Source of the DNA: Pseudomonas sp. LS44
GTDB lineage: Bacteria > Pseudomonadota > Gammaproteobacteria > Pseudomonadales > Pseudomonadaceae
Reading direction: 5' to 3'
DNA: 64,000 nucleotides
Assembly: GCF_024730785.1 (NCBI RefSeq)
Contig: NZ_CP102830.1
Coordinates: 2,976,001-3,040,000 of the forward strand
Shown here piece after piece: positions 46,180 to 57,466 of the stretch (positions are counted from its first letter, which is position 1; each line of letters begins with the position of its first letter). Both the position numbers and the translations under genes were made by a program. The notes beneath the pieces were generated by a model, which was not told where the DNA came from, made no database searches, and was given only the letters and a program-made list of their open reading frames with translations.

Positions 46180-47589
46180 ATGACGATGGACGCCTTGCGC
46201 CTGGAAGTTCCCGAGCTCCGCGAAGAGTCCGCGGAACCGCTCGCCGATCTTCAAGAGCAATTCGCCAGTGCCCGCTTACAACCACGTGAGCATGGACTGC
46301 AGCTGATTCTGGGTCTGCTGTTTCGCTTGAATCGAAGTGTCATGACCTTACTCGAAAGGCAGCGCATCCTGCAAAGCTTCAGCGAGGAGTTCCGGTACTA
46401 CGCCCAACCCTATGCGGAAGAGCTCGCTCCTCCAGCGCTGTTCGTACGCTTGTGTGCGGAATTAGCCGTTGGCTTCAAGCGCTTGCTGCTGCAGATACTG
46501 CAAGGTCGCCACCCTTCTCGTCCGCACCTCGCCTGGTGTCTGTATATGGCGCAGCATTTTCTCGCCCAGACCTTGCTGCGCAACTACCAGCTGTATCAGG
46601 AACCCGCGCCCAACCTGTGGCGCGATAGTCATCTGCTGTATTGGATCGGCGAAAACCAGGACTGCCTGGACGAGCCGGTTGCCGCGGCCTTTCTACCGCG
46701 CCCCGCCAACACTTTGCGCGGTCTTTATCAGCAGATGCTACTGGTCGCCATGAGCAACCCGTTCCATTTGACTGAAGGTGAAGGCCCTGTCCTGTTTAGC
46801 GCCCTGGCGCCGCTGGCCGAACTGGCGCGCCTGGAACGCTGGGATGAAGACGGTGAAAATGAAGGACCAACGGTGGATCTCACTGCAGCCCAGCCTTGCC
46901 TGCTATTCGAGCAAACTCCGGATATCGACACTCAATACCTGCGGCGTTTCGAACTCGGCGCCCTGCTGGTTGCGCTACACGAGCCGGCACCTTTGCAGAG
47001 CGGTAAAGAGCGCAAGGTTCTCGAGCGCGTACATCAACATTGGCTGGGACGCCAGCAACGGCGTCATCTGCGTACCGATCAACAAGGCGATTGCCAATTG
47101 ATCCTAGGCTTGGCCGCCATTCATGCCCAGTTGCTTGAACAACGCCCCAACCAGAGTCCTGCGCAGATACTCGACTCCAGTCCCGGTGGCGCACGCCTGC
47201 TCTGCAATGTCGATTTGGGTGCGCGATTGCCGATTGGCCAATTGTTGCTCTTACTGAGCTCCACCGGCACACCAACGCTGGCGGTGATCCGCTGGCGCCA
47301 TATCAACCTCGAGGGGCTACACCTCGGCATCCGCTATCTCAAAGGCTTGCCGCGGCCGGTCTGGTTGCGGCGTGCACCCAGCGCCCAAACACATCCCGGC
47401 GTCCTGCAGAGCACTCCGGTACCAGGCAATGCCTGGCACCACGGGCTCTGGCTACCGAACGGACAATTCGTCGAAGGCGAGAATCTTTGGCTGCAACTGG
47501 CCAGCGTGACCAATCAGGCCATCGTCCCGCTGCCCCGTGCCAACCTGACGACGCCCTTGGTAGCGCGTTATCCGCTGAAACTGGCGTAA
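46180..47589 (+). CDS. Conserved protein with PilZ-like RxxxR and DxSxxG motifs
   Basis: A 469-residue cytoplasmic protein without signal peptide or membrane segments. I do not recognise the first 280 residues, which are helix-rich. RRHLR (294-298) and DSSPGG (332-337) match the two c-di-GMP binding motifs of PilZ domains in the right order, though the 33-residue spacing is on the long side. Beta-rich sequence then follows (GARLPIGQLLLLLS, TLAVIRWRHINLEGLHLGIRYL, GNAWHHGLWLPNGQ). A c-di-GMP receptor role is therefore possible but unproven. The gene is alone between the divergent TlpA-like gene and the next hypothetical gene. Confidence 0.7.
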   Translation: MTMDALRLEVPELREESAEPLADLQEQFASARLQPREHGLQLILGLLFRLNRSVMTLLERQRILQSFSEEFRYYAQPYAEELAPPALFVRLCAELAVGFKRLLLQILQGRHPSRPHLAWCLYMAQHFLAQTLLRNYQLYQEPAPNLWRDSHLLYWIGENQDCLDEPVAAAFLPRPANTLRGLYQQMLLVAMSNPFHLTEGEGPVLFSALAPLAELARLERWDEDGENEGPTVDLTAAQPCLLFEQTPDIDTQYLRRFELGALLVALHEPAPLQSGKERKVLERVHQHWLGRQQRRHLRTDQQGDCQLILGLAAIHAQLLEQRPNQSPAQILDSSPGGARLLCNVDLGARLPIGQLLLLLSSTGTPTLAVIRWRHINLEGLHLGIRYLKGLPRPVWLRRAPSAQTHPGVLQSTPVPGNAWHHGLWLPNGQFVEGENLWLQLASVTNQAIVPLPRANLTTPLVARYPLKLA

Positions 47590-47727
47590 CACCAACTGCG
47601 AGACAGGTCACGCCGACCAGCGGCCAAGCTCACAGTTTCAGCAGAACGAGCGTGCTTATAATCAGCGTAAGCAACGCTTGGGCCCTGCCAAGCGGCGATT
47701 TTCACCGTAGTCCGCCGGAACCCCGCC

Positions 47728-48120
47728 ATGACCCAAGCTCACGACAAGCTGATCGGCAGCGTACCTTCACGCATCAGCGATGCAGCCCGCTTGATCGTCA
47801 CCCCTTATGAGGGACGAGTCGCCGAATACAATGTCGCCAGCTGGTTGCATCTGCCCGGCCTGGCCAACCTTCCAGTATCGCTGCTGGTCTGTTACCAGGA
47901 CGGCGAGGTACGCCGCGAGGTAAGCGTCGACCATGGCAAGGTCAACGCCAACGACAAGATTCTCTTATCGGGCATAGCGCGGTTGCCGGTGAAGCAGAAA
48001 ATCAAGGATATGCAGGTTCTACTGCGCTCGGCGGTGAGCGTAAGAAGTCTGGTGGTCGACGAACTGTTCGTTCAGGCAGTCGAGCAGGCAGTTGGCGAGA
48101 CTCGGCAAGCACTCGCCTGA
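47728..48120 (+). CDS. Conserved hypothetical protein (130 aa)
   Basis: I do not recognise the family. The 130-residue protein has no signal peptide or membrane segment. It begins MTQAHDKLIGSVPSRISDAA, has a central VSLLVCYQDGEVRREVSVDHG and ends in a charged helical part (VKQKIKDMQVLLRS, ELFVQAVEQAVGETRQ). A Pseudomonas-like codon pattern and an independent start after 138 bp of non-coding DNA support it. It may function with the PilZ-like gene upstream (position only). Confidence 0.7.
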   Translation: MTQAHDKLIGSVPSRISDAARLIVTPYEGRVAEYNVASWLHLPGLANLPVSLLVCYQDGEVRREVSVDHGKVNANDKILLSGIARLPVKQKIKDMQVLLRSAVSVRSLVVDELFVQAVEQAVGETRQALA

Positions 48121-48133
48121 TCCCATCCCTAAA

Positions 48134-48150
48134 CCCCGCATCACGCGGGG
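48134..48150. terminator. Hairpin containing the stop codon of the 72-aa gene
   Basis: CCCCGC-ATCAC-GCGGGG. On the minus strand the loop holds the TGA of the small gene and TTTA follows; on the plus strand it lies 14 bp after the stop of the 130-aa gene. It is a weak to moderate terminator for both. Confidence 0.6.
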
Positions 48151-48359
48151 ACTTGCTTTCTACGCTGAACACCTTCCAACGCCGCACTGAGCTCGAAACC
48201 GAGCGGCTCAGCTATTTGCTGTGCATCGGCCTGATCAGCACTACACAGCGACTCTGGCCAGCGACTAAAACTCAGCCCTGTGAGCCGATTGAGACTCTCC
48301 AGCGCCTGCTCTGGCTTGCACTTTTGCAGATGAAGCACTTTTGCCGGCGTACGACTCAT
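48141..48359 (-). CDS. Small conserved protein (72 aa)
   Basis: A 72-residue protein starting MSRTPAKVLHLQKCKPEQA, with LNRLTGLSFSRWPESL, and ending GVQRRKQVPA. It has no membrane segment and two Cys residues. It looks like a small conserved Pseudomonas protein at this locus next to the YihY gene; I do not know a function. A purine-rich GGGAAAGCGAG precedes the ATG. Longer upstream frames are not supported by a ribosome site. Confidence 0.62.
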   Translation of the reverse strand: MSRTPAKVLHLQKCKPEQALESLNRLTGLSFSRWPESLCSADQADAQQIAEPLGFELSAALEGVQRRKQVPA

Positions 48360-48525
48360 CTCGCTTTCCCTATAGGCAGTCCATGCCTGATGACAACATG
48401 ATGGCAACCCATGCAACAGAGCCAGAAGCATGCCAACTTGCGGTAGATGGCAATGCAGCTGCCTGCCAAGGGAAATCTTTCTGCAAGGGCGAAGCAACGC
48501 GCCGCAAACTGACTTTTTTCGTCAC

Positions 48526-49770
48526 CTAGCGAGAGGAAACTCTGGGGGCCTCTGTCGTATGCGTTTGCAGCCACTGCGCCAGACTCGCGCCAAATAGGTC
48601 GTGCTGCTGCCGGTGAAAATTTTCCAAGGTCGAGCGCAGAGCCGCGTACCAAGATTCATCTAGTTCTTTGGGCAATTGCTCCAAACGCGGCAACGGCCAG
48701 GGACTGCGGCTGATCAATTGCGCCAAGCTGTAATTCGACAAATCCCGACACAGCACCCACGCTCCACCGCTGGCACGACAAATCAACTGCTCACCTTCCA
48801 GAAAGTCGAGTATTTCGTCCCACTCATCCTCCGGCAGCAGCCAGCCTTGGTTCTGCACTTTGCGATGGCTGACCAGCTCGCCGCGCAGCTGGCTGTCATG
48901 GAAGACCCGCAAAACCCCCAGTATCACCAGTAAACGCGGCACTGCCCGTCGCCGCCATTGCCAGGAGCTGGACAGGTTGCAGACCAGTTCGGCACCCAGC
49001 AGGACAATCAACCAGGACAAATACACCCACAACAGGAACAACGGTACCGTGGCGAATGCGCCGTAAATCAGTTGATAGCCGGGGAACAGGCGCACATAGA
49101 GGCCGAACAGCATCTTTGCCAGTTCGAACAGCACCGCCGCCAGCACGCCACCGATCAAGGCGTGTTTGAACGGTACTCGGGTGTTCGGCACGGTCGCATA
49201 TATCAGCGTGAAGGCCGCAATGCTGGACATCAGCGGGGCGAAACCCAGCAACGTTCTCGCCCCGATCAGCGCATCCGGTCCGGAAATCAGCGACAGTGAG
49301 GCAATGTAGGTGCTGACGACAAAACCGACGCCCAGCAACAACGGCCCCAGACTGAGAATCGCCCAATACAGCAGGAAGCTGGATACACCGCGACGCGGCT
49401 GGCGCACTCGCCAAATGGTGTTGAACGCTCGTTCTACGGTGACCAGCATGGTGAAGGCGGTGACGACCAAGAAGATCACCCCAAGCCACGTCAACTGACG
49501 GGCCTGGGCGGTGAAGCTGGCCAGATAATCACGGACCGTCTCCCCGGACGCCGGCAGGAAGTTGCGCAAGATGAAGCTCTGGATCTGCTCACCGACGCCC
49601 TGAAACACCGGAATGGCCGAGAGCATGGCAAAGGTCACGGTCATCATCGGCACCACCGCAAACAAGGTGGTATAGGTCAGTGCCGCGGCACTGTTGGGCG
49701 CCCGATCATCGATAAAGCGCTGCGCCAGAAAGCGCCAGAACTCCACCATTTCAGCAAAACCTTGGCGCAT
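48526..49770 (-). CDS. YihY/UPF0761 inner-membrane protein
   Basis: A 414-residue protein. The first 290 residues hold about six membrane segments with the YihY signature ([69 protein letters not shown]). The remaining 120 residues form a cytoplasmic winged-helix-like tail ([18 protein letters not shown]). The family was formerly misnamed RNase BN; its real function is unknown. It is divergent from arsC. Confidence 0.92.
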   Translation of the reverse strand: MRQGFAEMVEFWRFLAQRFIDDRAPNSAAALTYTTLFAVVPMMTVTFAMLSAIPVFQGVGEQIQSFILRNFLPASGETVRDYLASFTAQARQLTWLGVIFLVVTAFTMLVTVERAFNTIWRVRQPRRGVSSFLLYWAILSLGPLLLGVGFVVSTYIASLSLISGPDALIGARTLLGFAPLMSSIAAFTLIYATVPNTRVPFKHALIGGVLAAVLFELAKMLFGLYVRLFPGYQLIYGAFATVPLFLLWVYLSWLIVLLGAELVCNLSSSWQWRRRAVPRLLVILGVLRVFHDSQLRGELVSHRKVQNQGWLLPEDEWDEILDFLEGEQLICRASGGAWVLCRDLSNYSLAQLISRSPWPLPRLEQLPKELDESWYAALRSTLENFHRQQHDLFGASLAQWLQTHTTEAPRVSSR

Positions 49771-49873
49771 GCCTTCTCCTTAGCGACGGGCAGTCGACGC
49801 AACGCGCATGCCGGCCATGCAGACAGCTCCGTCGACGCGGGTAGAATAGCCGCCACTTCATAGCCGATGCGAC

Positions 49874-51235
<1,362 letters not shown>

Positions 51236-51303
51236 ATATCAGCGGCTGGGGGGGGGCGAAACTCGTTCGCGGACAAGCCCCTTAGCTCAAGCCTGCACCA
51301 GCG

Positions 51304-52008
51304 CTACCAGTCCAGCACTTCCTTGAGAAAGGGAATGGTCAATTTGCGCTGCGCCTGCAGCGAGGCCTGATCGAGACGTTCGAGCAACTCGAACAAGCCG
51401 CTCATGCTGCGCGTGCCGCGCGTCAGGATGAAACGCCCGACCTCGTCGGTCAGGTGCAGGCCGCGCCGCGAGGCACGCAACTGCAAGGCGCGCAGCTTGT
51501 CCTCATCGGACAGCGATTGCAGCTGGAACACCAACGCCAGACTTAACCGCGATTGCAAATCGGCCAGGTCCACCGCCAGTTCGCGCGGCGATGTGCTGGC
51601 GGCCAGCAGCAGGCGGCGGCCGCTGTCGCGCAGGCGGTTGAACAGGTGGAAAAGCGCTTCCTCCCATTCATCATTACCGGCGACGGCATCCAGGTCATCG
51701 AGGCAGACCAACTCGCATTGCTCAAGATTATCCAGCAGCGCCGGGCCGTATTCGGCCACGTCGCCAAGCGGCAGATAAACTGCCTGCTCGCCGCGCTGCT
51801 CGAAGCGCAAACAGGCGGCTTGCAGCAGATGACTGCGCCCCACCCCTTCGCCACCCCACACATAGATCAGGCTCTCCGTCCAACCCGCATCGGCTTCGCA
51901 GAGACGCTCGACATAGCCCAGCGCCGCCGCATTGGCGCCGGGATAGTAGTTGGCGAAAGTGGCGTCATCGCGCAGACGGACGCCCAAGGGCAACTGAATA
52001 GGTTTCAT
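51304..52008 (-). CDS. hda: DnaA-regulatory inactivator Hda
   Basis: A 234-residue AAA+ protein related to DnaA that stimulates ATP hydrolysis by DnaA after initiation. MKPIQLPLGVRLRDDATFANYYPG is the typical beginning with an N-terminal clamp-binding motif (QLPLGV). The nucleotide loop is GGEGVGRSHLLQA, and the Walker B region is LVCLDDLDAVAG. It overlaps the perM-like stop by four bases (ATGA). Confidence 0.95.
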   Translation of the reverse strand: MKPIQLPLGVRLRDDATFANYYPGANAAALGYVERLCEADAGWTESLIYVWGGEGVGRSHLLQAACLRFEQRGEQAVYLPLGDVAEYGPALLDNLEQCELVCLDDLDAVAGNDEWEEALFHLFNRLRDSGRRLLLAASTSPRELAVDLADLQSRLSLALVFQLQSLSDEDKLRALQLRASRRGLHLTDEVGRFILTRGTRSMSGLFELLERLDQASLQAQRKLTIPFLKEVLDW

Positions 52009-53096
52009 GGTGGATTGACCGATTCTTCGGAACCCTCGACGGGTTCGCGATACAGGTCTGAAAGTCTATAGAAATCATGCACATGACGCAGCAAAACCAT
52101 GATCACTGCGGCCACTGGCAAGGCCAGCAGAACGCCGGTGAAGCCGAATAATTGACCACCGGCGAGAATCGCGAAGATCACCGCCACCGGATGCATGCCG
52201 ATCCGGTCACCGACCAGCATCGGCGTCAGCAGCATGCCTTCGAGCAATTGCCCAACGATGAATACCGCCACGATGCCCAATAACGGATAAAACTCCACAC
52301 CGAACTGGAACAGGCCGGCGATCATCGCTGCCCCGATACCCACCACGAAGCCCATGTACGGCACGATGCTGGCCAGCCCGGCCAGCAGGCCGATCAGCAA
52401 GCCCAATTCCAGGCCCATGAGCATCAAGCCACCCGCATAAATGATGCCGAGCGCCAGCATTACCAGCAACTGGCCACGCAAGAACGCGCCCAATACCTCA
52501 TGACACTCACCGGCCAATTGCACGGCGTGCTCCTCACTGCTGCGCGGCAGCAGGCCCCGCAGCTTGGCAACCAGCACATCCCAATCGCGCAGCAGATAAA
52601 AGCTCACCACCGGAATCAACAGCAGATTGGCCAACCAGCCCATCAACGCCAGACCCGATGCTGTCGCCTGAGCCAGCACCAGACCCACCACATCGGTGGT
52701 CTTGCCCAAATGTTCGGAAAGCGTGTCCTTCAACTGATCGAAACGCCAGAAATTCTCGGCCAAGCCCAGGCGGGCCTGCATCCAGGGCAACGCCGTGTGC
52801 TGCAGCCAATCAAGCATTTGCGGCGCCAGTTCATACAGGCGCACCAACTGCCGGCCGAGCATGGGAATTAGCACTAGCAACAGAACCAGCAGCAGCACGC
52901 TGAACAGCGTGAACACCACCACCACGCTCCAGGTGCGCGACAGTCGCCAGCGCTCTAGCCGATCGACCAGCGGATCGCCGAGATAAGCCAAGAGGATGCC
53001 GATCAGGAAGGGAGAAAGAATCGGGTGCAGCAAATACAGCAATCCGCCCAGCAGGATCAGCCCGAGCAACCACGGCCAGTGTCGGGAAATACTCAT
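52005..53096 (-). CDS. AI-2E/PerM-family permease
   Basis: A 363-residue protein of the AI-2E transporter family, with about eight membrane segments (WLLGLILLGGLLYLLHPIL at the N-terminus, LMGWLANLLLIPVVSFYLL, LLIGLLAGLASIVPYMGF, LFGFTGVLLALPVAAVIMVL) and a soluble stretch at about 65-150. The substrate is unknown. It is coupled to hda as in other Pseudomonas. Confidence 0.93.
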   Translation of the reverse strand: MSISRHWPWLLGLILLGGLLYLLHPILSPFLIGILLAYLGDPLVDRLERWRLSRTWSVVVVFTLFSVLLLVLLLVLIPMLGRQLVRLYELAPQMLDWLQHTALPWMQARLGLAENFWRFDQLKDTLSEHLGKTTDVVGLVLAQATASGLALMGWLANLLLIPVVSFYLLRDWDVLVAKLRGLLPRSSEEHAVQLAGECHEVLGAFLRGQLLVMLALGIIYAGGLMLMGLELGLLIGLLAGLASIVPYMGFVVGIGAAMIAGLFQFGVEFYPLLGIVAVFIVGQLLEGMLLTPMLVGDRIGMHPVAVIFAILAGGQLFGFTGVLLALPVAAVIMVLLRHVHDFYRLSDLYREPVEGSEESVNPP

Positions 53097-53184
53097 GTGG
53101 TGCCTCCTGGCATAGAACGGATGTACATCAGTCGTTACCGCTCAAAAGCAGCCACCGCATGGTGGAGGCCCGCGGTGGCATCGG

Positions 53185-54231
53185 CTACCAGCGGAAACGC
53201 AGGACGTCGTCGCGCGGCTGCAGCATCGGCGCGGTACCCGCGGCCGGCGCTTGCGCGGCATCGACCGGCGCCGTAGTCGCAGCGGCTTCCTGCAAATGCG
53301 CCAGGGCCAACTGGGCGCGCAGCTGATCAGCGTTGGCATTGACGGCAAACACCAAACGATCGCCGACTACCTGACGCAGGCGTGCGTCGAACGGCTCAAG
53401 CAAACGGCTCAGCTCGGCGTAACGGGCAATATCAGCGCCCTGTACCTCCAAGGTCAGATTGCCGGCCGACGAACCCGGTGCCACCGCAAACCGTGACGCC
53501 AAGCGCTCGCTCACCGCCAGCAGCACCGCATCGGCCACGCTATCCAGGTCAGCGCCTTGAGCACTGCCTTGCTCGTGCTTGTCGCCCAGCCACAGGTGCC
53601 ACGGGGCCTGCCATTGCTCACCGTCCTGGTGTGCGTCGACCGCCAGCACGGCATCCGCCGCATAGCGTTCGGATGCCTGGCGCAAGGCATCGGGCTGACC
53701 TGATGCGAGGTTTTCCGAGGTACCGACCAATTGCTCGTTCAAGTCCGCTAACGGCAGACGCAGCGGCAGACCGCGATGCTGGGCAGCACGTTGCAGCGGC
53801 GCGGCGCTGGCCTGACCATCGCCGACCAGACTGGCGCCTTCAGCGGAAGTGTTCAGCCACCAAGCGAGAATTGCCGGCCGATTGGCACCCCAAAGCGACA
53901 GCCCTGCCTGACGCAGACTGCGATCGGTGCTCACCGGATCGAAATCCACCACCAGCACCTGCGGCGGACCGCTCTCATAACCGTACTGGCTGACAACTTG
54001 CTGCGGATCTTTGCGCAACGCCGCCAGCACCGGCTGTTGAGCGGCTTTGCTGTCCCCGGTCAAGCGCAGCACCAAGGTATCCAACGCGCGGGTCAGCGCT
54101 GCGGCGCGCTCCTCCGGACCCTGGCTGGCAACCGGCTCGCGCACCTGATAAAGGTCGGCGACTGCGGCCGCGAAGGACGGCACGCTGAACAGGGTCAGCC
54201 AAAGGCAGAACAGTCGGACTAAGACGCGCAT
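53185..54231 (-). CDS. DUF2066 exported protein
   Basis: A 348-residue protein with a signal peptide (MRVLVRLFCLWLTLFSVPSFA). DUF2066 pattern: VADLYQVREPVASQGPEERA, ALDTLVLRLTGDSKA, VSQYGYESGPPQVLVVDFD and NRPAILAWWLN. Function is unknown. I start at MRVLVRL because the signal peptide begins there; 35 upstream codons would be non-conserved. It is divergent from purM. Confidence 0.88.
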   Translation of the reverse strand: MRVLVRLFCLWLTLFSVPSFAAAVADLYQVREPVASQGPEERAAALTRALDTLVLRLTGDSKAAQQPVLAALRKDPQQVVSQYGYESGPPQVLVVDFDPVSTDRSLRQAGLSLWGANRPAILAWWLNTSAEGASLVGDGQASAAPLQRAAQHRGLPLRLPLADLNEQLVGTSENLASGQPDALRQASERYAADAVLAVDAHQDGEQWQAPWHLWLGDKHEQGSAQGADLDSVADAVLLAVSERLASRFAVAPGSSAGNLTLEVQGADIARYAELSRLLEPFDARLRQVVGDRLVFAVNANADQLRAQLALAHLQEAAATTAPVDAAQAPAAGTAPMLQPRDDVLRFRW

Positions 54232-54434
54232 GGGGCTCTCACAAGGCTTCAGATCACAGGAGCTATACCTTAAACAGGCGACTCTGGACCAGCAACCGCT
54301 GGTTTCTGGGCCACCTTCCAATTGGCAACCATCCATAGGCGTCGATGGCCGCTGGCGGGCAAGCCTGCTAAAATCGCGCGCCTTCGCAGACCGGCAGCGG
54401 TCGCCCCTCTGAATTCCCTCAAAGGCCTGGATCT

Positions 54435-55493
54435 ATGAGCAAGCAACCCTCCATCAGCTACAAGGACGCCGGTGTAGATATCGATGCGGGCGAAGCCCTG
54501 GTCGAACGCATCAAGGGCGTGGCCAAGCGCACTGCGCGTCCGGAAGTCATGGGCGGTTTGGGCGGCTTCGGCGCGCTCTGCGAGATCCCGGCCGGCTACA
54601 AACAACCAGTGCTGGTTTCCGGCACCGACGGCGTCGGTACCAAGCTGCGCCTGGCGCTGAATCTCAACCGACACGACAGCATCGGCCAGGATCTGGTCGC
54701 CATGTGCGTCAACGACCTGATCGTATGCGGTGCCGAGCCGCTGTTCTTCCTCGACTACTACGCCACCGGCAAGCTCAACGTCGATGTGGCTGCCACTGTG
54801 GTCACCGGCATTGGCGCGGGTTGCGAACTGGCCGGCTGCTCGCTGGTCGGTGGCGAGACCGCCGAAATGCCTGGCATGTATGAAGGTGAAGATTACGACC
54901 TGGCCGGCTTTTGCGTCGGCGTGGTGGAGAAAGCCGAAATTATCGACGGCTCCAAAGTGCAGGCTGGCGACACCCTGATCGCGCTGCCCTCCTCCGGTCC
55001 GCACTCCAATGGCTACTCGCTGATCCGCAAGATCATCGAAGTGACTGGCGCCGACATCGAGAGCATCCAGCTCGATGGCAAGCCGCTAACCGATCTGCTC
55101 ATGGCGCCGACACGGATTTACGTCAAGCCGCTGCTCAAGCTGATCAAGGATACCGGCGCCGTGAAGGCCATGGCCCACATCACCGGCGGCGGTCTGCTGG
55201 ACAATATCCCGCGCGTTCTGCCGGAAGGAGCTCAGGCGCTGATCGACGTCGCCAGTTGGCAACGCCCGGCGGTCTTCGATTGGCTGCAGCAACAAGGCAA
55301 CGTCGACGAAACCGAAATGCACCGCGTGCTCAACTGTGGCGTCGGCATGGTCATCTGCATCGCCCCGGAACAGGTCGATAACGCCTTGCATGTGCTGCGT
55401 GAAGCGGGCGAAGCACCGTGGGTGATCGGCCAGATCAGCCAGGGCGCCGAGGGTGCCGAACGCGTCGTGCTCAACAACCTCAAGGCTCACTGA
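54435..55493 (+). CDS. purM: AIR synthase (phosphoribosylformylglycinamidine cyclo-ligase)
   Basis: A 352-residue enzyme of purine synthesis closing the imidazole ring to give AIR with ATP. Conserved segments include [83 protein letters not shown] and [13 protein letters not shown]. Its TGA shares a base with the purN start (TGATG). Intergenic DNA of about 200 bp upstream holds the divergent promoters. Confidence 0.98.
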   Translation: MSKQPSISYKDAGVDIDAGEALVERIKGVAKRTARPEVMGGLGGFGALCEIPAGYKQPVLVSGTDGVGTKLRLALNLNRHDSIGQDLVAMCVNDLIVCGAEPLFFLDYYATGKLNVDVAATVVTGIGAGCELAGCSLVGGETAEMPGMYEGEDYDLAGFCVGVVEKAEIIDGSKVQAGDTLIALPSSGPHSNGYSLIRKIIEVTGADIESIQLDGKPLTDLLMAPTRIYVKPLLKLIKDTGAVKAMAHITGGGLLDNIPRVLPEGAQALIDVASWQRPAVFDWLQQQGNVDETEMHRVLNCGVGMVICIAPEQVDNALHVLREAGEAPWVIGQISQGAEGAERVVLNNLKAH

Positions 55494-56143
55494 TGTCGGC
55501 ACCGTGCAACGTGGTGGTGCTGATTTCCGGTTCCGGTAGCAACCTGCAGGCGTTGATCGACAACCTGCAGGGCAATGACAATCCCGCGCGAATCAGCGCG
55601 GTGATTTCCAACCGAGCCGAGGCTTATGGCCTGATCCGGGCGACAACCGCAGGCATCGCTACCGAAGTGCTGGATCACAAAGCCTTCGACGGTCGCGAAG
55701 CCTTCGATGCGGCGCTAATCGAGCTGATCGACCGGCATGATCCGCAATTGGTGGTGCTGGCTGGTTTCATGCGCATCCTCACCCCCGCGTTCGTCCGCCA
55801 CTACCAAGGCCGGCTGCTGAATATCCATCCTTCGCTGCTGCCCAAATACAAAGGCCTGCACACCCACCAGCGTGCGCTCGAGGCTGGCGATGCCGAACAT
55901 GGCTGCAGCGTGCACTTCGTTACCGAGGAACTCGATGGCGGCCCTCTGGTCGTACAGGCGGTAATCCCGGTACAGTCGGATGACACGCCCGGCAGCCTCG
56001 CCCAGCGCGTACATGTGCAGGAACATCACATTTACCCACTGGCCGTCGGCTGGTTCGCTCACGACCGTTTGCGCCTTGGCGAATACGGCGCCATGCTGGA
56101 TGGGCAACCGCTGCCGGCCACCGGCTACCTGATACGGAATTAG
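55493..56143 (+). CDS. purN: Phosphoribosylglycinamide formyltransferase (GAR transformylase)
   Basis: A 216-residue enzyme that formylates GAR using 10-formyl-THF. The nucleotide loop is SGSGSNLQAL (12-21); the catalytic residues Asn110, His112 (LLNIHPSLLPKYKGL) and Asp148 (EELDGGPLV) are present. It is coupled to purM by one-base overlap and followed after 8 bp by the DUF3108 gene. Confidence 0.97.
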   Translation: MSAPCNVVVLISGSGSNLQALIDNLQGNDNPARISAVISNRAEAYGLIRATTAGIATEVLDHKAFDGREAFDAALIELIDRHDPQLVVLAGFMRILTPAFVRHYQGRLLNIHPSLLPKYKGLHTHQRALEAGDAEHGCSVHFVTEELDGGPLVVQAVIPVQSDDTPGSLAQRVHVQEHHIYPLAVGWFAHDRLRLGEYGAMLDGQPLPATGYLIRN

Positions 56144-56151
56144 GAGACTCT

Positions 56152-56871
56152 ATGCTGCGCGCCCTGTTGCTCGCTCTTGCCGCCCTCGCCCTGCCGGCCC
56201 ATGCCGCCCTGGAGCTCAAGCCGTTTTCTGCCAGCTACACCGCGGACTGGAAACAAGTACCGGTCGGCGGTAGCGCCGTACGCAGCCTGAAGGCAGAAGC
56301 GGATGGACGCTGGCAGCTTAATTTCGAAGCGTCCATGCTGGTCGCCAGCTTGTCCGAGAAGAGCATCTTTCGCTTCGATAACGGAACCTTCCTGCCACAA
56401 ACCTACCGTTTCAGCCGAGGCGGTCTGGGCAAAGGCAAACAGATCGAGTTGGATTTCGACTGGAATGAAAAGCAGATCATTGGCAGCGAGCGTGGCAACC
56501 AGATCCGCATGCCACTAAATCGCGGCATACAGGACCGATCGACCTACCAACTCGCCCTGCAACACGACGTCGCCGCCGGCAAGAAAAGCATGAGCTACCA
56601 GGTGATCGATGGCGATGAAATCGAAACCTATGACTTCCGCGTGCTGGGCGAAGAAGTAGTGGAAACCAAGGCTGGCTTGGTCGACGCGATCAAGGTCGAA
56701 CGCGTGCGCGACCCCACCCAAAGCGCCCGCAAAACGGTGCTGTGGTTTGCCAAGGACTGGGACTACCTGCTCGTGCGCCTACAACAGGTTGAGAAAGACG
56801 GCAAGGAATACCAGATCATGCTGCAAGACGGCACGGTCGACGGTAAGCCGGTTAAAGGCCGCAGCGAATAA
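56152..56871 (+). CDS. DUF3108 exported protein
   Basis: A 239-residue protein with a signal peptide (MLRALLLALAALALPAHAA). The DUF3108 pattern is ELKPFSASYTADWKQVPVGG, FEASMLVASLSEKSIF, DRSTYQLALQHDV and WFAKDWDYLLVRLQQVE. It is a predicted periplasmic beta-rich protein of unknown function. Third gene after purM-purN, ended by a strong terminator. Confidence 0.9.
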   Translation: MLRALLLALAALALPAHAALELKPFSASYTADWKQVPVGGSAVRSLKAEADGRWQLNFEASMLVASLSEKSIFRFDNGTFLPQTYRFSRGGLGKGKQIELDFDWNEKQIIGSERGNQIRMPLNRGIQDRSTYQLALQHDVAAGKKSMSYQVIDGDEIETYDFRVLGEEVVETKAGLVDAIKVERVRDPTQSARKTVLWFAKDWDYLLVRLQQVEKDGKEYQIMLQDGTVDGKPVKGRSE

Positions 56872-56880
56872 GTTTCACGC

Positions 56881-56920
56881 CGCATAAAAAAGCCGGGCAA
56901 ATGCCCGGCTTTTTTATGCG
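56881..56920. terminator. Bidirectional intrinsic terminator between DUF3108 and DUF2058 genes
   Basis: A perfect palindrome of 19-bp arms, CGCATAAAAAAGCCGGGCA and TGCCCGGCTTTTTTATGCG, with a 2-nt centre, between convergent genes. Confidence 0.95.
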
Positions 56921-56926
56921 CATCGT

Positions 56927-57466
56927 TCACCACATCAGATCGTCAGGTACCTGATAAGCAGCATACGGGTCATCTGCGTCCGCCACCTCGGTGGAGGTGT
57001 TAAGCAGAACGATGCGATTAGGGTCGCGCTCCTGGATCTTCAGCGCCGCTTCGCGAGGAATGACTTCGTAGCCACCGCCATGACGGACCACCGCTAGTGA
57101 GCCGCTGCTCAACTTGTTGCGCATCAAGCTGTTGACCGACAGGCGCTTGATCTTTTTGTCGTCGACGAAGTTGTAGTAGTCCTCGGTCGTCAGCTTGGGC
57201 AAACGGCTGTGCTCGATCAATTGCTTGATCTGGGCGGCTTCGGCCTTCTTCTGCGCCTTTTCTTGCTGCTGGCGATTCAGTTCCTGATCGCGGGCAGCCT
57301 TGTCGGCCATCGCCTGCAATGCCGCTTGCCTCTGGGCGTCGTCGATTTCGACTTGGCCCTTCTTCTCCAGGCGCTGCTGCTTCTGCTTTTGCTTGGTGGC
57401 CTGTTTGGCCTGCTTTTCGTTGACCAGTCCGGCTTTCAGCAGCTGGTCGCGCAATGAAATGCTCAT
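56927..57466 (-). CDS. DUF2058 (YaiL-like) protein
   Basis: A 179-residue basic protein: MSISLRDQLLKAGLVNEKQA start, a long Gln/Lys-rich helix (QATKQKQKQQRLEKKGQVE) to about residue 85, then LPKLTTEDYYNFVDDKKIKR and VVRHGGGYEVIPREAA, matching DUF2058. Often annotated as a nucleoprotein/polynucleotide-associated enzyme; function unproven. The 169 bp between it and mazG show no convincing gene. Confidence 0.9.
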   Translation of the reverse strand: MSISLRDQLLKAGLVNEKQAKQATKQKQKQQRLEKKGQVEIDDAQRQAALQAMADKAARDQELNRQQQEKAQKKAEAAQIKQLIEHSRLPKLTTEDYYNFVDDKKIKRLSVNSLMRNKLSSGSLAVVRHGGGYEVIPREAALKIQERDPNRIVLLNTSTEVADADDPYAAYQVPDDLMW

